Assembly: GCF_964246085.1 (NCBI RefSeq)
Contig: NZ_CAXTPD010000001.1
Length of the DNA: 64,000 nt
Reading direction: 5' to 3' (one strand)
DNA from: Brotaphodocola sp003480315
Lineage (GTDB): Bacteria; Bacillota; Clostridia; Lachnospirales; Lachnospiraceae
Shown here: positions 33,560 to 41,556 of the stretch, piece by piece
Position numbering within the stretch: position 1 is the first letter of the stretch
How the letters are laid out: the number at the start of each line of letters is the position of its first letter
Notes under the pieces: model-generated
Told to the model about the DNA's origin: nothing
The model's input: the letters and a program-made list of their open reading frames with translations, nothing else
The model's database searches: none
Translations under genes and position numbers: made by a program

Positions 33560-33906
33560 TGACCATAACCCTGCGAATTGCGCTGATCCTGGTGTCCCTT
33601 GGCACCTTTGCCATGATCATGCGCAAGATACGCCAGTCCCGGATGCAGATCGAGAGCGCGATCTTCTGGATCGTGCTGGCCCTGGTGCTGGTGGTATACA
33701 GCGTATTTCCGAAGGTGGCCGATGCCTGCGCCAGTCTTCTGGGAATCTACGCAACAACCAACTTTTTATTTTTGTTTGCGATCTTTGTGCTGATTTTAAA
33801 GGTGTTCTTTATGAGCATCCATATCTCCCAGCTGGAAAGCAAGATCAAGGAACTGGTACAGGCCATGGCGCTTGAGGAGAAAAAATATGAAGAAGAGAAG
33901 CACTAG
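33556..33906 (+). CDS. DUF2304 membrane protein
   Basis: The 116-residue protein has three probable membrane helices (LRIALILVSLGTFAMIM, AIFWIVLALVLVVYSVF, NFLFLFAIFVLILKVFF) and a C-terminal coiled-coil-like tail (QLESKIKELVQAMALEEKK). DUF2304 proteins usually pair with DPM1-type glycosyltransferases and may anchor them. The ATG at 33556 follows GGAGAAG and overlaps the previous stop (ATGA); it overlaps the next gene by 20 bases. The precise function is unknown. Confidence 0.85.
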   Translation: MMTITLRIALILVSLGTFAMIMRKIRQSRMQIESAIFWIVLALVLVVYSVFPKVADACASLLGIYATTNFLFLFAIFVLILKVFFMSIHISQLESKIKELVQAMALEEKKYEEEKH

Positions 33907-35551
33907 CCTGATTGCCGGGATCCTGTGCCTGGCGGCTGCTGCGGCCTGGCACAGCCTGGATGTGCGCGCCGGGATCCATGAGACCGGTGCCTCCTGGCAG
34001 ATGGGGCGGTATCTGCTGCTAATCGTGCTGGTTCTGGTACTGACCACGGTCTGCGGCTATTTCCTGCTTGAAAAGGCTGTTCCCTGCTCTCTGCCGAAGC
34101 TGGCAGTGCTTATGACGGGCGGTCTTGGCATCCTTTATCTCTTTGTTCTGCCGCCGCTTACGGCGCCGGATGAGATCAGCCACTATGTCAGTGCTTACCG
34201 GCTTTCTTCCCAGATGACCGGGCAGCCCCAGCGGGACCGGTATGGCCGGGTGCTCTTGCGGGCGCAGGATGCCTGGATAGAAGACCTGAACGGGGATTTT
34301 GTGTATGAGCCGGATGAGGACGGCAATCTGCAGGTGACGGCTGAGAGCCGGGAACAGGCAGCGAAGCTGGGCGAAACGCTGGAGGAGTCCACCTACGAGC
34401 TGCTTCACAGCCTAGGCCTGAACGGGCAGTACGCTCCGGAGCGCACCGCAGAGATTGAGGCGCTGGGATCCTATGTCAGCTCCACCTACCCGCCGGTTAC
34501 CACCACGCCTCTTGCCTATGTGCCTCAGGCCATCGGCATCAGCCTGGCAAGACTTCTGGGCCTGAACACCGTCAGCCTGTTGTATTTCGGACGATTCTGC
34601 AACCTGCTCTTCTTTGTGGCCATGCTGTATTGGTCCATGAAGCGGATCCCTTTCGGAAAGGAAGTGCTTTTCGGTGTGGCCGTGCTTCCTATGAGCCTGC
34701 ATCTGGCGGCATCCTTTTCTTACGATGTGATGATCCTGTCCTGCATGTTTTTGCTGACGGCAGTCTGTCTGGATCTGGCCTATGAAAGGGCACAGGTCCG
34801 GGCCTGGGATATTGTGCTGTTAGCAGTCCTGGCTGCTGTGGCAGGTCCTTGTAAAATGGTCTACGCACCGATGCTGGGCTTGTGCCTTTTGATCCCCATG
34901 CAGAAATTTGGCAAGGTGCGAAACTGGTTTATCAGTGCCTTTGCAGTGGGAATAGCCTGGGGCATGGCCATGTATCTGGTAAACAGCCAGGTTATTGCCA
35001 CCTACGCAGCCGCTACGGAGGCTGACAGCTACGTGGCCTGGGCCGGGGAGGCAGGCTTTAGCATGAGCCTTTTCATCCACGATCCTGTGCTGCTGGTGCG
35101 GATGTTTTACCAGACACTGCTCTGGAATGCCAAGGACATGCATATCACCATGATCGGAGGCTGGCTTGGCAATCTGGATCAGGTGCTGGATGTGCCGTAC
35201 CTGGCGGTCTGGGCATTTACCCTGTGTCTGACCGGCCTGGCTTTAAAAATCCCGGGAGAGCAGCTTCGCATGAGCGGGCGTCACAGAGTCTGGACCGGAT
35301 TTTTATGTGCGGCCTGCGCTGGTCTTACCATGCTGTCTATGCTGATTGCCTGGACACCGGTCAGCTCCCGGGTGATCCTGGGTGTTCAGGGACGGTATTT
35401 CCTGCCATTTCTGCCGGTGCTTTTATTGGCGCTGAAAAATCAGACAGTGGTTTTGACAAAGGATAAAAACCGTAGTATATTGTATCTGATGTGCTGTCTG
35501 AACGGTTACGCCCTGGTGCGCCTGTTCAGCATCGTGTGCATCCGGCTTTAA
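33887..35551 (+). CDS. DUF2142 polytopic membrane protein, possible GT-C glycosyltransferase
   Basis: The 554-residue protein has about 11-13 membrane helices and the sequence PPLTAPDEISHYVSAYRL, the conserved acidic loop after helix 2 or so in DUF2142 proteins. These resemble GT-C enzymes that use polyprenyl-phosphate sugars on the outer face. With the DPM1-like enzyme and DUF2304 it could form a branch-sugar decoration system. ATG 33887 is preceded by GAGGAGA inside the DUF2304 gene. Catalytic activity is unproven for the family. Confidence 0.82.
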   Translation: MKKRSTSLIAGILCLAAAAAWHSLDVRAGIHETGASWQMGRYLLLIVLVLVLTTVCGYFLLEKAVPCSLPKLAVLMTGGLGILYLFVLPPLTAPDEISHYVSAYRLSSQMTGQPQRDRYGRVLLRAQDAWIEDLNGDFVYEPDEDGNLQVTAESREQAAKLGETLEESTYELLHSLGLNGQYAPERTAEIEALGSYVSSTYPPVTTTPLAYVPQAIGISLARLLGLNTVSLLYFGRFCNLLFFVAMLYWSMKRIPFGKEVLFGVAVLPMSLHLAASFSYDVMILSCMFLLTAVCLDLAYERAQVRAWDIVLLAVLAAVAGPCKMVYAPMLGLCLLIPMQKFGKVRNWFISAFAVGIAWGMAMYLVNSQVIATYAAATEADSYVAWAGEAGFSMSLFIHDPVLLVRMFYQTLLWNAKDMHITMIGGWLGNLDQVLDVPYLAVWAFTLCLTGLALKIPGEQLRMSGRHRVWTGFLCAACAGLTMLSMLIAWTPVSSRVILGVQGRYFLPFLPVLLLALKNQTVVLTKDKNRSILYLMCCLNGYALVRLFSIVCIRL

Positions 35552-35584
35552 ATTTTATATGAAGGAAAAGTGAGGAAGAAAACA

Positions 35585-36151
35585 ATGGGAAAGATCAAAG
35601 TGACATCCTGCGACATAGAGGGACTTTATGTGATCGAGCCAACCGTATTCAAGGATGAGCGCGGTTACTTTGTAGAGACTTACAACCAGAATGATTTCAA
35701 AGAGGCTGGCCTGAACATGGTATTTGTACAGGACAACCAGTCCATGTCTGTAAAGGGCGTACTGCGCGGCCTGCATTTCCAGAAGCAGTATCCGCAGGGC
35801 AAGCTGGTGCGTGCCATCCGCGGTGCGGTATTTGATGTGGCAGTAGACCTGCGCGCAGACTCCAAAACCTACGGCAAATGGTTCGGCGTAGAGCTGACTG
35901 CAGAGAATAAGAAACAATTCTATATTCCGGAAGGCTTCGCCCATGGCTTTCTGGTCCTGTCTGATGAGGCTGAGTTTGCCTATAAGTGTACCGATTTCTA
36001 TCATCCGGGCGATGAGGGCGGCCTGGCTTATAATGATCCGGAGATTGGCATTGACTGGCCGTTTGAGGAAGGCGTAGAGCTGATCATCTCCGAGAAAGAC
36101 AAAAAGTGGAGTGGTCTGAAGGATACCTTCAAATTTAATGAGGAAAATTAA
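35585..36151 (+). CDS. rfbC: dTDP-4-dehydrorhamnose 3,5-epimerase
   Basis: The 188-residue cupin enzyme makes dTDP-4-keto-L-rhamnose from the 6-deoxy-D-hexulose. Seen are FKDERGYFVETYN, RGLHFQ (catalytic His64), VFDVAVDLR, and the PEGFAHGF loop. GAGGAAG lies before ATG 35585; a GTG at 35570 is a possible longer start. rfbA, rfbB and rfbD are not in the window, so the rest of the dTDP-rhamnose path must be elsewhere. It supports rhamnose in the polymer. Confidence 0.95.
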   Translation: MGKIKVTSCDIEGLYVIEPTVFKDERGYFVETYNQNDFKEAGLNMVFVQDNQSMSVKGVLRGLHFQKQYPQGKLVRAIRGAVFDVAVDLRADSKTYGKWFGVELTAENKKQFYIPEGFAHGFLVLSDEAEFAYKCTDFYHPGDEGGLAYNDPEIGIDWPFEEGVELIISEKDKKWSGLKDTFKFNEEN

Positions 36152-36154
36152 CGT

Positions 36155-36967
36155 ATGAATTATGTAATTTCGCTGATGAAAGAAATCGTCAGGAAACGAA
36201 AACTCATCTGGGATCTGGCAAAGGCAGATTTTCGAAAACGCTTCGTGGGATCCTATTTCGGCATGGTTTGGATGCTGGTCCAGCCTATCGTTACGGTACT
36301 TATTTATTTCTTCATCTTCCAGGTGGGATTTAAGAGTGTGCCGCCGGTTCCGGGTGTACCTTACGTGCTGTGGCTGATCCCGGGTATTGTACCGTGGTTT
36401 TTCTACAGTGAGGCATTAAACTGTGTGACCGGATGTCTGCAGGAGTACAGTTATCTGGTCAAGAAGGTTGTATTCCAGGTAGAGATCCTGCCCATCATCA
36501 AGCTGATCTCCTGCATGCTGGTGCATGCGTTTTTCGCCGGGATCATGCTGGCAGTATTTTTGTGCTACGGACGTCTTCCCATGGCAACCTGGATCCAGAT
36601 CCTGTATTACAGCTTTGCGGCTGCCATGCTGGCGCTGGCCTTTGGATATCTGACCTCTGCCATCAATGTCTTTTTTAAGGATATGGCGCAGATCGTCAGC
36701 ATCTGTCTGCAGTTTGGCATGTGGCTGACTCCGATCATGTACCAGGAGACCATGTTTGCTGACAAGGCACCATGGTTTGTGACAATTCTGAAACTGAATC
36801 CGTTCTACTATGTGGTAGCAGGCTACCGGGACAGCATGCTGACCGGAAACTGCTTCTGGGAGCGGCCAAAGCTCGGCATCTATTTCTGGGTGGTGACTCT
36901 GGTGATCGGACTTCTGGGACTTCGGGTGTTTAAGCGGCTGCGCCCGCATTTTTCCGACGTATTGTAA
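36155..36967 (+). CDS. Wzm/TagG-type polysaccharide ABC exporter permease
   Basis: The 270-residue protein matches ABC-2 permeases of O-antigen, teichoic acid or rhamnan export: an amphipathic N-terminus (IWDLAKADFRKRFVGSYFGMVWMLVQP), six membrane helices, and FGMWLTPIMY. It normally works with a Wzt/TagH ATPase encoded next to it, but the following gene is an acyltransferase and no such ATPase is in the window. It starts 3 bases after rfbC. Confidence 0.9.
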   Translation: MNYVISLMKEIVRKRKLIWDLAKADFRKRFVGSYFGMVWMLVQPIVTVLIYFFIFQVGFKSVPPVPGVPYVLWLIPGIVPWFFYSEALNCVTGCLQEYSYLVKKVVFQVEILPIIKLISCMLVHAFFAGIMLAVFLCYGRLPMATWIQILYYSFAAAMLALAFGYLTSAINVFFKDMAQIVSICLQFGMWLTPIMYQETMFADKAPWFVTILKLNPFYYVVAGYRDSMLTGNCFWERPKLGIYFWVVTLVIGLLGLRVFKRLRPHFSDVL

Positions 36968-37040
36968 CAGGCGGATGAATCTGGTGTCCGGTTTTCGGAT
37001 GGCAGACTGATAAAATGTATGACAGACGAGGGGGAATCAT

Positions 37041-38075
37041 ATGACCGAGTTAGAATTTCGCAACAAAGTCACATGGTTCTCTTTTGCACTCAGTCTGCTG
37101 GTGATCTGGGTCCATTCCTACAACGCGGAGCTGTTTCTGGGATATCAGGCAGCCACCGGTATGGTCTATGTGCTGGAACACCGGATCGGAGACTGGTTCG
37201 GGCAGATTGCGGTGCCGGGCTTTTTCATGATCTCCGGTTACCGGTTTTACCGGGATTTTGACTGGGGAAAACTGAGAGGAAAATGGCAGCGGCGTATTAA
37301 GAGTCTGCTGGTCCCCTATATCATGTGGAATTTTCTGTATTACCTCAGCTATGTCATTGCCAGCCGTATTCCTGCGGTGGGGGATGTGGTAGGGAAGGGT
37401 GTGGTGGAATTTTCGCTTACGGCTATGGTGGATGCCGTGGTGTCCCACACTTATAACAATGTATTCTGGTATTTATACCAGCTTCTGTGGCTTGTGCTGC
37501 TGGCTCCGGTGCTTTATCCGCTGTTAAGGCGGGTGTGGAGCGGCCTTTTGCTTCTGCTGTTTTTCTGGATCCTTGTGCAGGTAAAGCCGGATGGCTTTCC
37601 GGTGAATCCGGATGCGATGATCTATTATGGAAGCGGAGCCATGCTTGCGTTTTACTGCCGGGATACGGTGGAGGGCACGGAAAATGGGAAACGTCTTGCA
37701 GCCGGGCTTTTCAGTCTCCTGGCAGCTGCGGCGATTTATTATATCGGGCTCTGGCGGGCCTGTATTCCATCCTTTGTTCTTTGCCGGTTATGCGCGGTGA
37801 CGGGACTCTGGCTGGTGCTTCCGGGCAAGTCTCTTCCGGAGGCAAAGGATTTTATGAAGCATAGCTTTTTCCTGTATGCGGTGCATTTTGCCTTTGTACG
37901 GCTGATCAACAGGGGAGCGGCTATGCTGATGGGAAGCGCAGTGCCGGAATGGTACGGTCCGTTTGGCCTGTTTCTGGTAATGCCGCTTCTGGTTCTTTTG
38001 ATCAGTACCATGCTGGAAAAAATTCTGCGGCGGTATATGCCGGGCCTTTGGAAGCTGCTGACCGGAGGAAGATAA
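37041..38075 (+). CDS. Membrane acyltransferase (acyltransferase family 3)
   Basis: The 344-residue protein has about ten membrane helices and the acyltransferase-3 pattern: VTWFSFALSLLVIWVHSYN with the catalytic-site His, then VPGFFMISGYRFYRD. Such enzymes O-acetylate or otherwise acylate surface glycans. GAGGGGGAATC precedes the ATG. It is the last clear member of the polysaccharide cluster. Confidence 0.86.
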   Translation: MTELEFRNKVTWFSFALSLLVIWVHSYNAELFLGYQAATGMVYVLEHRIGDWFGQIAVPGFFMISGYRFYRDFDWGKLRGKWQRRIKSLLVPYIMWNFLYYLSYVIASRIPAVGDVVGKGVVEFSLTAMVDAVVSHTYNNVFWYLYQLLWLVLLAPVLYPLLRRVWSGLLLLLFFWILVQVKPDGFPVNPDAMIYYGSGAMLAFYCRDTVEGTENGKRLAAGLFSLLAAAAIYYIGLWRACIPSFVLCRLCAVTGLWLVLPGKSLPEAKDFMKHSFFLYAVHFAFVRLINRGAAMLMGSAVPEWYGPFGLFLVMPLLVLLISTMLEKILRRYMPGLWKLLTGGR

Positions 38076-38097
38076 ATGATACGAAAGGAGAAGGACA

Positions 38098-38709
38098 ATG
38101 ATCAAGAATATCGTATTTGATATGGGAAAGGTCCTGATTTATTATGAGTCTATGCGGGCCTGCCGTCATTTTATAGACAATGAGGCTGACCAGAAGGCCG
38201 TCTGTGCGGCGGTGTTTGATTCGCCGGAGTGGGTCCTGTTAGATATGGGCGTGATTTCCGAAGAAGAGGGCTTCAGAAAAATGTGCGCCCGGCTGCCGGA
38301 GCGTCTTCATGAGGCAGCAAAGCAGTGCTTTGACAACTGGAACAAATACTGCATGTGGAAAAATGAAGAGATGGAAGCGCTGGTGCGGGAATTAAAGGCA
38401 AAGGGCTATGGCCTTTATGTCTGTTCCAACGCATCTATCCGCCTTCCATCCTGTTATAAGGCAGTCATTCCAGCAGTGGAATGCTTTGACGGACTGCTCT
38501 TTTCTGCGGAAGTGAAATGCATAAAGCCGCAGAAGGAGATGTATGAGCATTTCTTCAGACGGTTTGGATTAAAGCCGGAGGAGTGCTACTTTATTGATGA
38601 CCTGCCGATGAATATTGAAGGGGCGAGAGCCTGCGGCATGGACGGTCACTGCTTTGCGGATGGAAGCGTAGAGAACTTAAGAAAGGATTTAGAGAAGGTA
38701 TTATCATGA
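38098..38709 (+). CDS. HAD-superfamily phosphatase (YihX-like)
   Basis: The 203-residue protein is a class I HAD hydrolase with a helical cap. Motif I reads IVFDMGKVL (nucleophile Asp8), where the second Asp is Gly, as in the YihX and epoxide-hydrolase N-terminal subgroup; motif II is CSNAS and motif IV is YFIDDLPMNI. YihX-type enzymes remove phosphate from sugar 1-phosphates. GAAAGGAGAAGGACA lies before the ATG. It overlaps the next gene by 4 bases (ATGA). Confidence 0.87.
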   Translation: MIKNIVFDMGKVLIYYESMRACRHFIDNEADQKAVCAAVFDSPEWVLLDMGVISEEEGFRKMCARLPERLHEAAKQCFDNWNKYCMWKNEEMEALVRELKAKGYGLYVCSNASIRLPSCYKAVIPAVECFDGLLFSAEVKCIKPQKEMYEHFFRRFGLKPEECYFIDDLPMNIEGARACGMDGHCFADGSVENLRKDLEKVLS

Positions 38710-40043
38710 GCAAGGCAAATTTAAACTTTGACGAGACCAACAGAGAGCTGCTTGCGTTTCTGGATCACAGCCCGAGTGCGTTCCACGCAACCGCGAATAT
38801 GTGCGAGATGCTAAAGGAGGCCGGCTGCACCCGCCTGTATGAGGGGGAGAAATGGAAGCTGGAGGCCGGCCGCGGCTACTATGTCACCAGAAATGATTCT
38901 GCCCTGATTGCGTTTTTCATTCCGAAAAAAGATTTTACCGGTTTTCAGATCATGGCAAGCCACAGTGATTCTCCGGTTTTCAAGATCAAAGCTAATGCAG
39001 AGATTGAGGTGGAGAACCAGTATGTAAAGCTGAATGTGGAGAAATACGGCGGCATGATCTGCTCCACCTGGCTGGACCGTCCGCTTTCCGTAGCAGGCCG
39101 TGTGATCGTGCGAACCGCTGACGGCATCGCCACCAGGCTGGTAAATGCAGACCGTGATCTCATGATCATCCCGAACCTGGCTATCCACATGAACCGTCAG
39201 GTGAACGATGGATATGCGTTCAACCCGCAGAAGGATATGCTCCCGCTGTTCTGTGAGGCAGCAGAGAAGCAGGTGAAGGGCTGCTTTACCGAACTGATCG
39301 CAAAAGAGGCAGGTGTGAAGGCAGAGGATATTCTGGATACCGACTTATTCTTATATAACCGCATGAGAGGTACCCTGCTGGGCGCGGAGGGTGAGTTTTT
39401 GGCAAGCCCGCACTTAGACGATCTACAGTGCGCATTCTCTTCCCTGAAGGGATTTTTAGCAGCAGAGCCGAAGGACAGCGTAGCTGTTCACTGTGTATAC
39501 GATAACGAGGAAGTTGGCAGCGGAACCAAGCAGGGAGCAGAATCCACCTTCTTAAAGGATGTCCTGCACCGCATCAATACCGGCATGGGACGCACCGGGG
39601 AAGAATATCTGACCGCTCTGGCATCCAGCTTCATGGTATCCGCAGACAATGCCCATGCCATCCATCCGAACCAGCCGGACAAGGCTGACCCGACCAGCCG
39701 CCCGTACTTAAACCAGGGTATTGTCATTAAGTACAGCGCAAACCAGAAGTACTGCACCGATGCCGTATCCGCAGCGGTATTCAAGACCATCTGTGAGAAG
39801 GCAGAGGTTCCGTACCAGGTATTTTTAAACCGCTCTGATATTCTGGGCGGCTCCACCCTGGGAAATATTTCCGGTACCCAGGTAGCGCTGAATACGGTAG
39901 ATATCGGCCTGCCGCAGCTGGCCATGCATTCCAGCTATGAGACTGCAGGAAGCCGCGACACCGCATATCTGATCGAGGCGGCAAAGGTGCTCTTCTCCGG
40001 AAGCTTTGCCGGAAAGGGTGACGGCAGTTATAAAATTGGTTAA
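38706..40043 (+). CDS. apeB: M18 family zinc aminopeptidase (second copy, ApeB branch)
   Basis: The 445-residue enzyme is an aspartyl-aminopeptidase-like metallopeptidase. Motifs: LLAFLDHSPSAFHAT at the N-terminus, metal-binding ASHSDSPVFKIK, HLDDLQCAFS, YDNEEVGSGTKQGA with the catalytic Glu pair, and SADNAHAIHPN. The pattern is that of the eukaryote-like branch, distinct from the M18 enzyme at 710. It likely trims acidic or neutral N-terminal residues of peptides in the cytoplasm. It is translationally coupled to the HAD gene. Confidence 0.93.
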   Translation: MSKANLNFDETNRELLAFLDHSPSAFHATANMCEMLKEAGCTRLYEGEKWKLEAGRGYYVTRNDSALIAFFIPKKDFTGFQIMASHSDSPVFKIKANAEIEVENQYVKLNVEKYGGMICSTWLDRPLSVAGRVIVRTADGIATRLVNADRDLMIIPNLAIHMNRQVNDGYAFNPQKDMLPLFCEAAEKQVKGCFTELIAKEAGVKAEDILDTDLFLYNRMRGTLLGAEGEFLASPHLDDLQCAFSSLKGFLAAEPKDSVAVHCVYDNEEVGSGTKQGAESTFLKDVLHRINTGMGRTGEEYLTALASSFMVSADNAHAIHPNQPDKADPTSRPYLNQGIVIKYSANQKYCTDAVSAAVFKTICEKAEVPYQVFLNRSDILGGSTLGNISGTQVALNTVDIGLPQLAMHSSYETAGSRDTAYLIEAAKVLFSGSFAGKGDGSYKIG

Positions 40044-40079
40044 TCAAAAAATTCATATATCAACAAAGGAGCTTCTATC

Positions 40080-41540
40080 ATGACAAAGATCAGAACAAGA
40101 TATGCACCGAGCCCGACCGGCCGTATGCATGTAGGTAACTTAAGAACCGCGCTGTACGCATACCTCATTGCAAAGCATGAGGGCGGCGATTTCCTTCTGC
40201 GTATTGAGGATACCGACCAGGAGCGCTATGTAGAGGGCGCTACCGAGATTATCTACCGTACCCTGGAGGAGACCGGACTCGTTCACGATGAAGGCCCGGA
40301 CAAGGACGGAGGCTGCGGCCCGTATGTACAGAGTGAGCGCCAGAAAGCCGGCATTTACCTGGAATACGCAAAGAAGCTGGTAGAAAAAGGTGAGGCCTAT
40401 TACTGCTTCTGTACCCAGGAGCGTTTAAACTCCTTAAAGAAGACCGTCAACGGAGAAGAAATCATGACCTATGACAAGCACTGCCTCCATTTAAGCAGGG
40501 AAGAGGTAGAGGCAAACCTGGCAGCAGGCATGCCGTATGTCATCCGTCAGAATAACCCGACTGAGGGAACTACTACCTTCCATGATGAGATTTACGGAGA
40601 CATCACCGTAGACAACTCTGAGCTGGATGATATGGTCCTGATCAAGTCCGACGGCTATCCGACCTACAACTTTGCAAACGTAGTGGATGACCATTTAATG
40701 GGTATTACCCATGTCGTGCGCGGAAACGAGTATCTGTCTTCCTCTCCGAAGTATAACCGTCTGTACGATGCCTTTGGCTGGGAGATCCCGGTTTATGTAC
40801 ACTGCCCGCTGATCACCGATGAGTTCCACAAGAAGCTCTCCAAGAGAAGCGGACATTCCTCCTTCGAGGATCTGATCGACCAGGGGTTTGTATCCGAGGC
40901 AGTTGTCAACTATGTGGCACTGCTGGGCTGGTCCCCGACCGATAACCAGGAGATCTTCTCTTTAGAGGAGCTGGTAAAGGCCTTTGACTACCATAACATC
41001 AGCAAGTCTCCGGCTGTTTTCGATATCACCAAGTTAAAATGGATGAACGGCGAGTACTTAAAGGCTATGGATGCAGACCGCTTCTATGAGCTGGCAGAGC
41101 CGTACTTAAAGGCTGCCATCACCAAAGAACTGGATCTGAAGAAGATCGCAGGTATGGTCAAGACCCGTATCGAGATCTTCCCGGATATTGCCGCACAGGT
41201 AGATTTCTTCCAGGAGCTGCCGGAGTATGATGTGGCAATGTACACCCATAAGAAGATGAAGACCAATTCCGAGAATTCCCTCGAGGTATTAAAAGATGTG
41301 CTGCCGATCCTCGAAGCACAGGAGGATTTCACCAACGACGCTCTTTACGCTGCATTATCTGCTTATGTATCTGAGAAAGGTTACAAGACCGGTTTTGTAA
41401 TGTGGCCGATCCGTACCGCGGTATCCGGAAAGCAGATGACTCCGGCCGGTGCGACCGAGATCATGGAAGTGCTTGGAAAGGATGAGTCCCTGGCGCGTAT
41501 CCGCAAGGGTATTGAGCTGCTCGGAGCAGTGAACGCATAA
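40080..41540 (+). CDS. gltX: Glutamyl-tRNA synthetase
   Basis: The 486-residue class I synthetase charges tRNA-Glu (and possibly tRNA-Gln, if a GatCAB system is present). The HIGH-type motif is MHVGN (residues 16-20) after RYAPSPTGR, the KMSKS-type motif is KKLSKRSG near residue 253, and LLRIEDTDQERYVEG marks the glutamate site. The C-terminal anticodon-binding half is complete. AAAGGAG lies before the ATG. Confidence 0.96.
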   Translation: MTKIRTRYAPSPTGRMHVGNLRTALYAYLIAKHEGGDFLLRIEDTDQERYVEGATEIIYRTLEETGLVHDEGPDKDGGCGPYVQSERQKAGIYLEYAKKLVEKGEAYYCFCTQERLNSLKKTVNGEEIMTYDKHCLHLSREEVEANLAAGMPYVIRQNNPTEGTTTFHDEIYGDITVDNSELDDMVLIKSDGYPTYNFANVVDDHLMGITHVVRGNEYLSSSPKYNRLYDAFGWEIPVYVHCPLITDEFHKKLSKRSGHSSFEDLIDQGFVSEAVVNYVALLGWSPTDNQEIFSLEELVKAFDYHNISKSPAVFDITKLKWMNGEYLKAMDADRFYELAEPYLKAAITKELDLKKIAGMVKTRIEIFPDIAAQVDFFQELPEYDVAMYTHKKMKTNSENSLEVLKDVLPILEAQEDFTNDALYAALSAYVSEKGYKTGFVMWPIRTAVSGKQMTPAGATEIMEVLGKDESLARIRKGIELLGAVNA

Positions 41541-41556
41541 GAAAGGAACCGCATAC

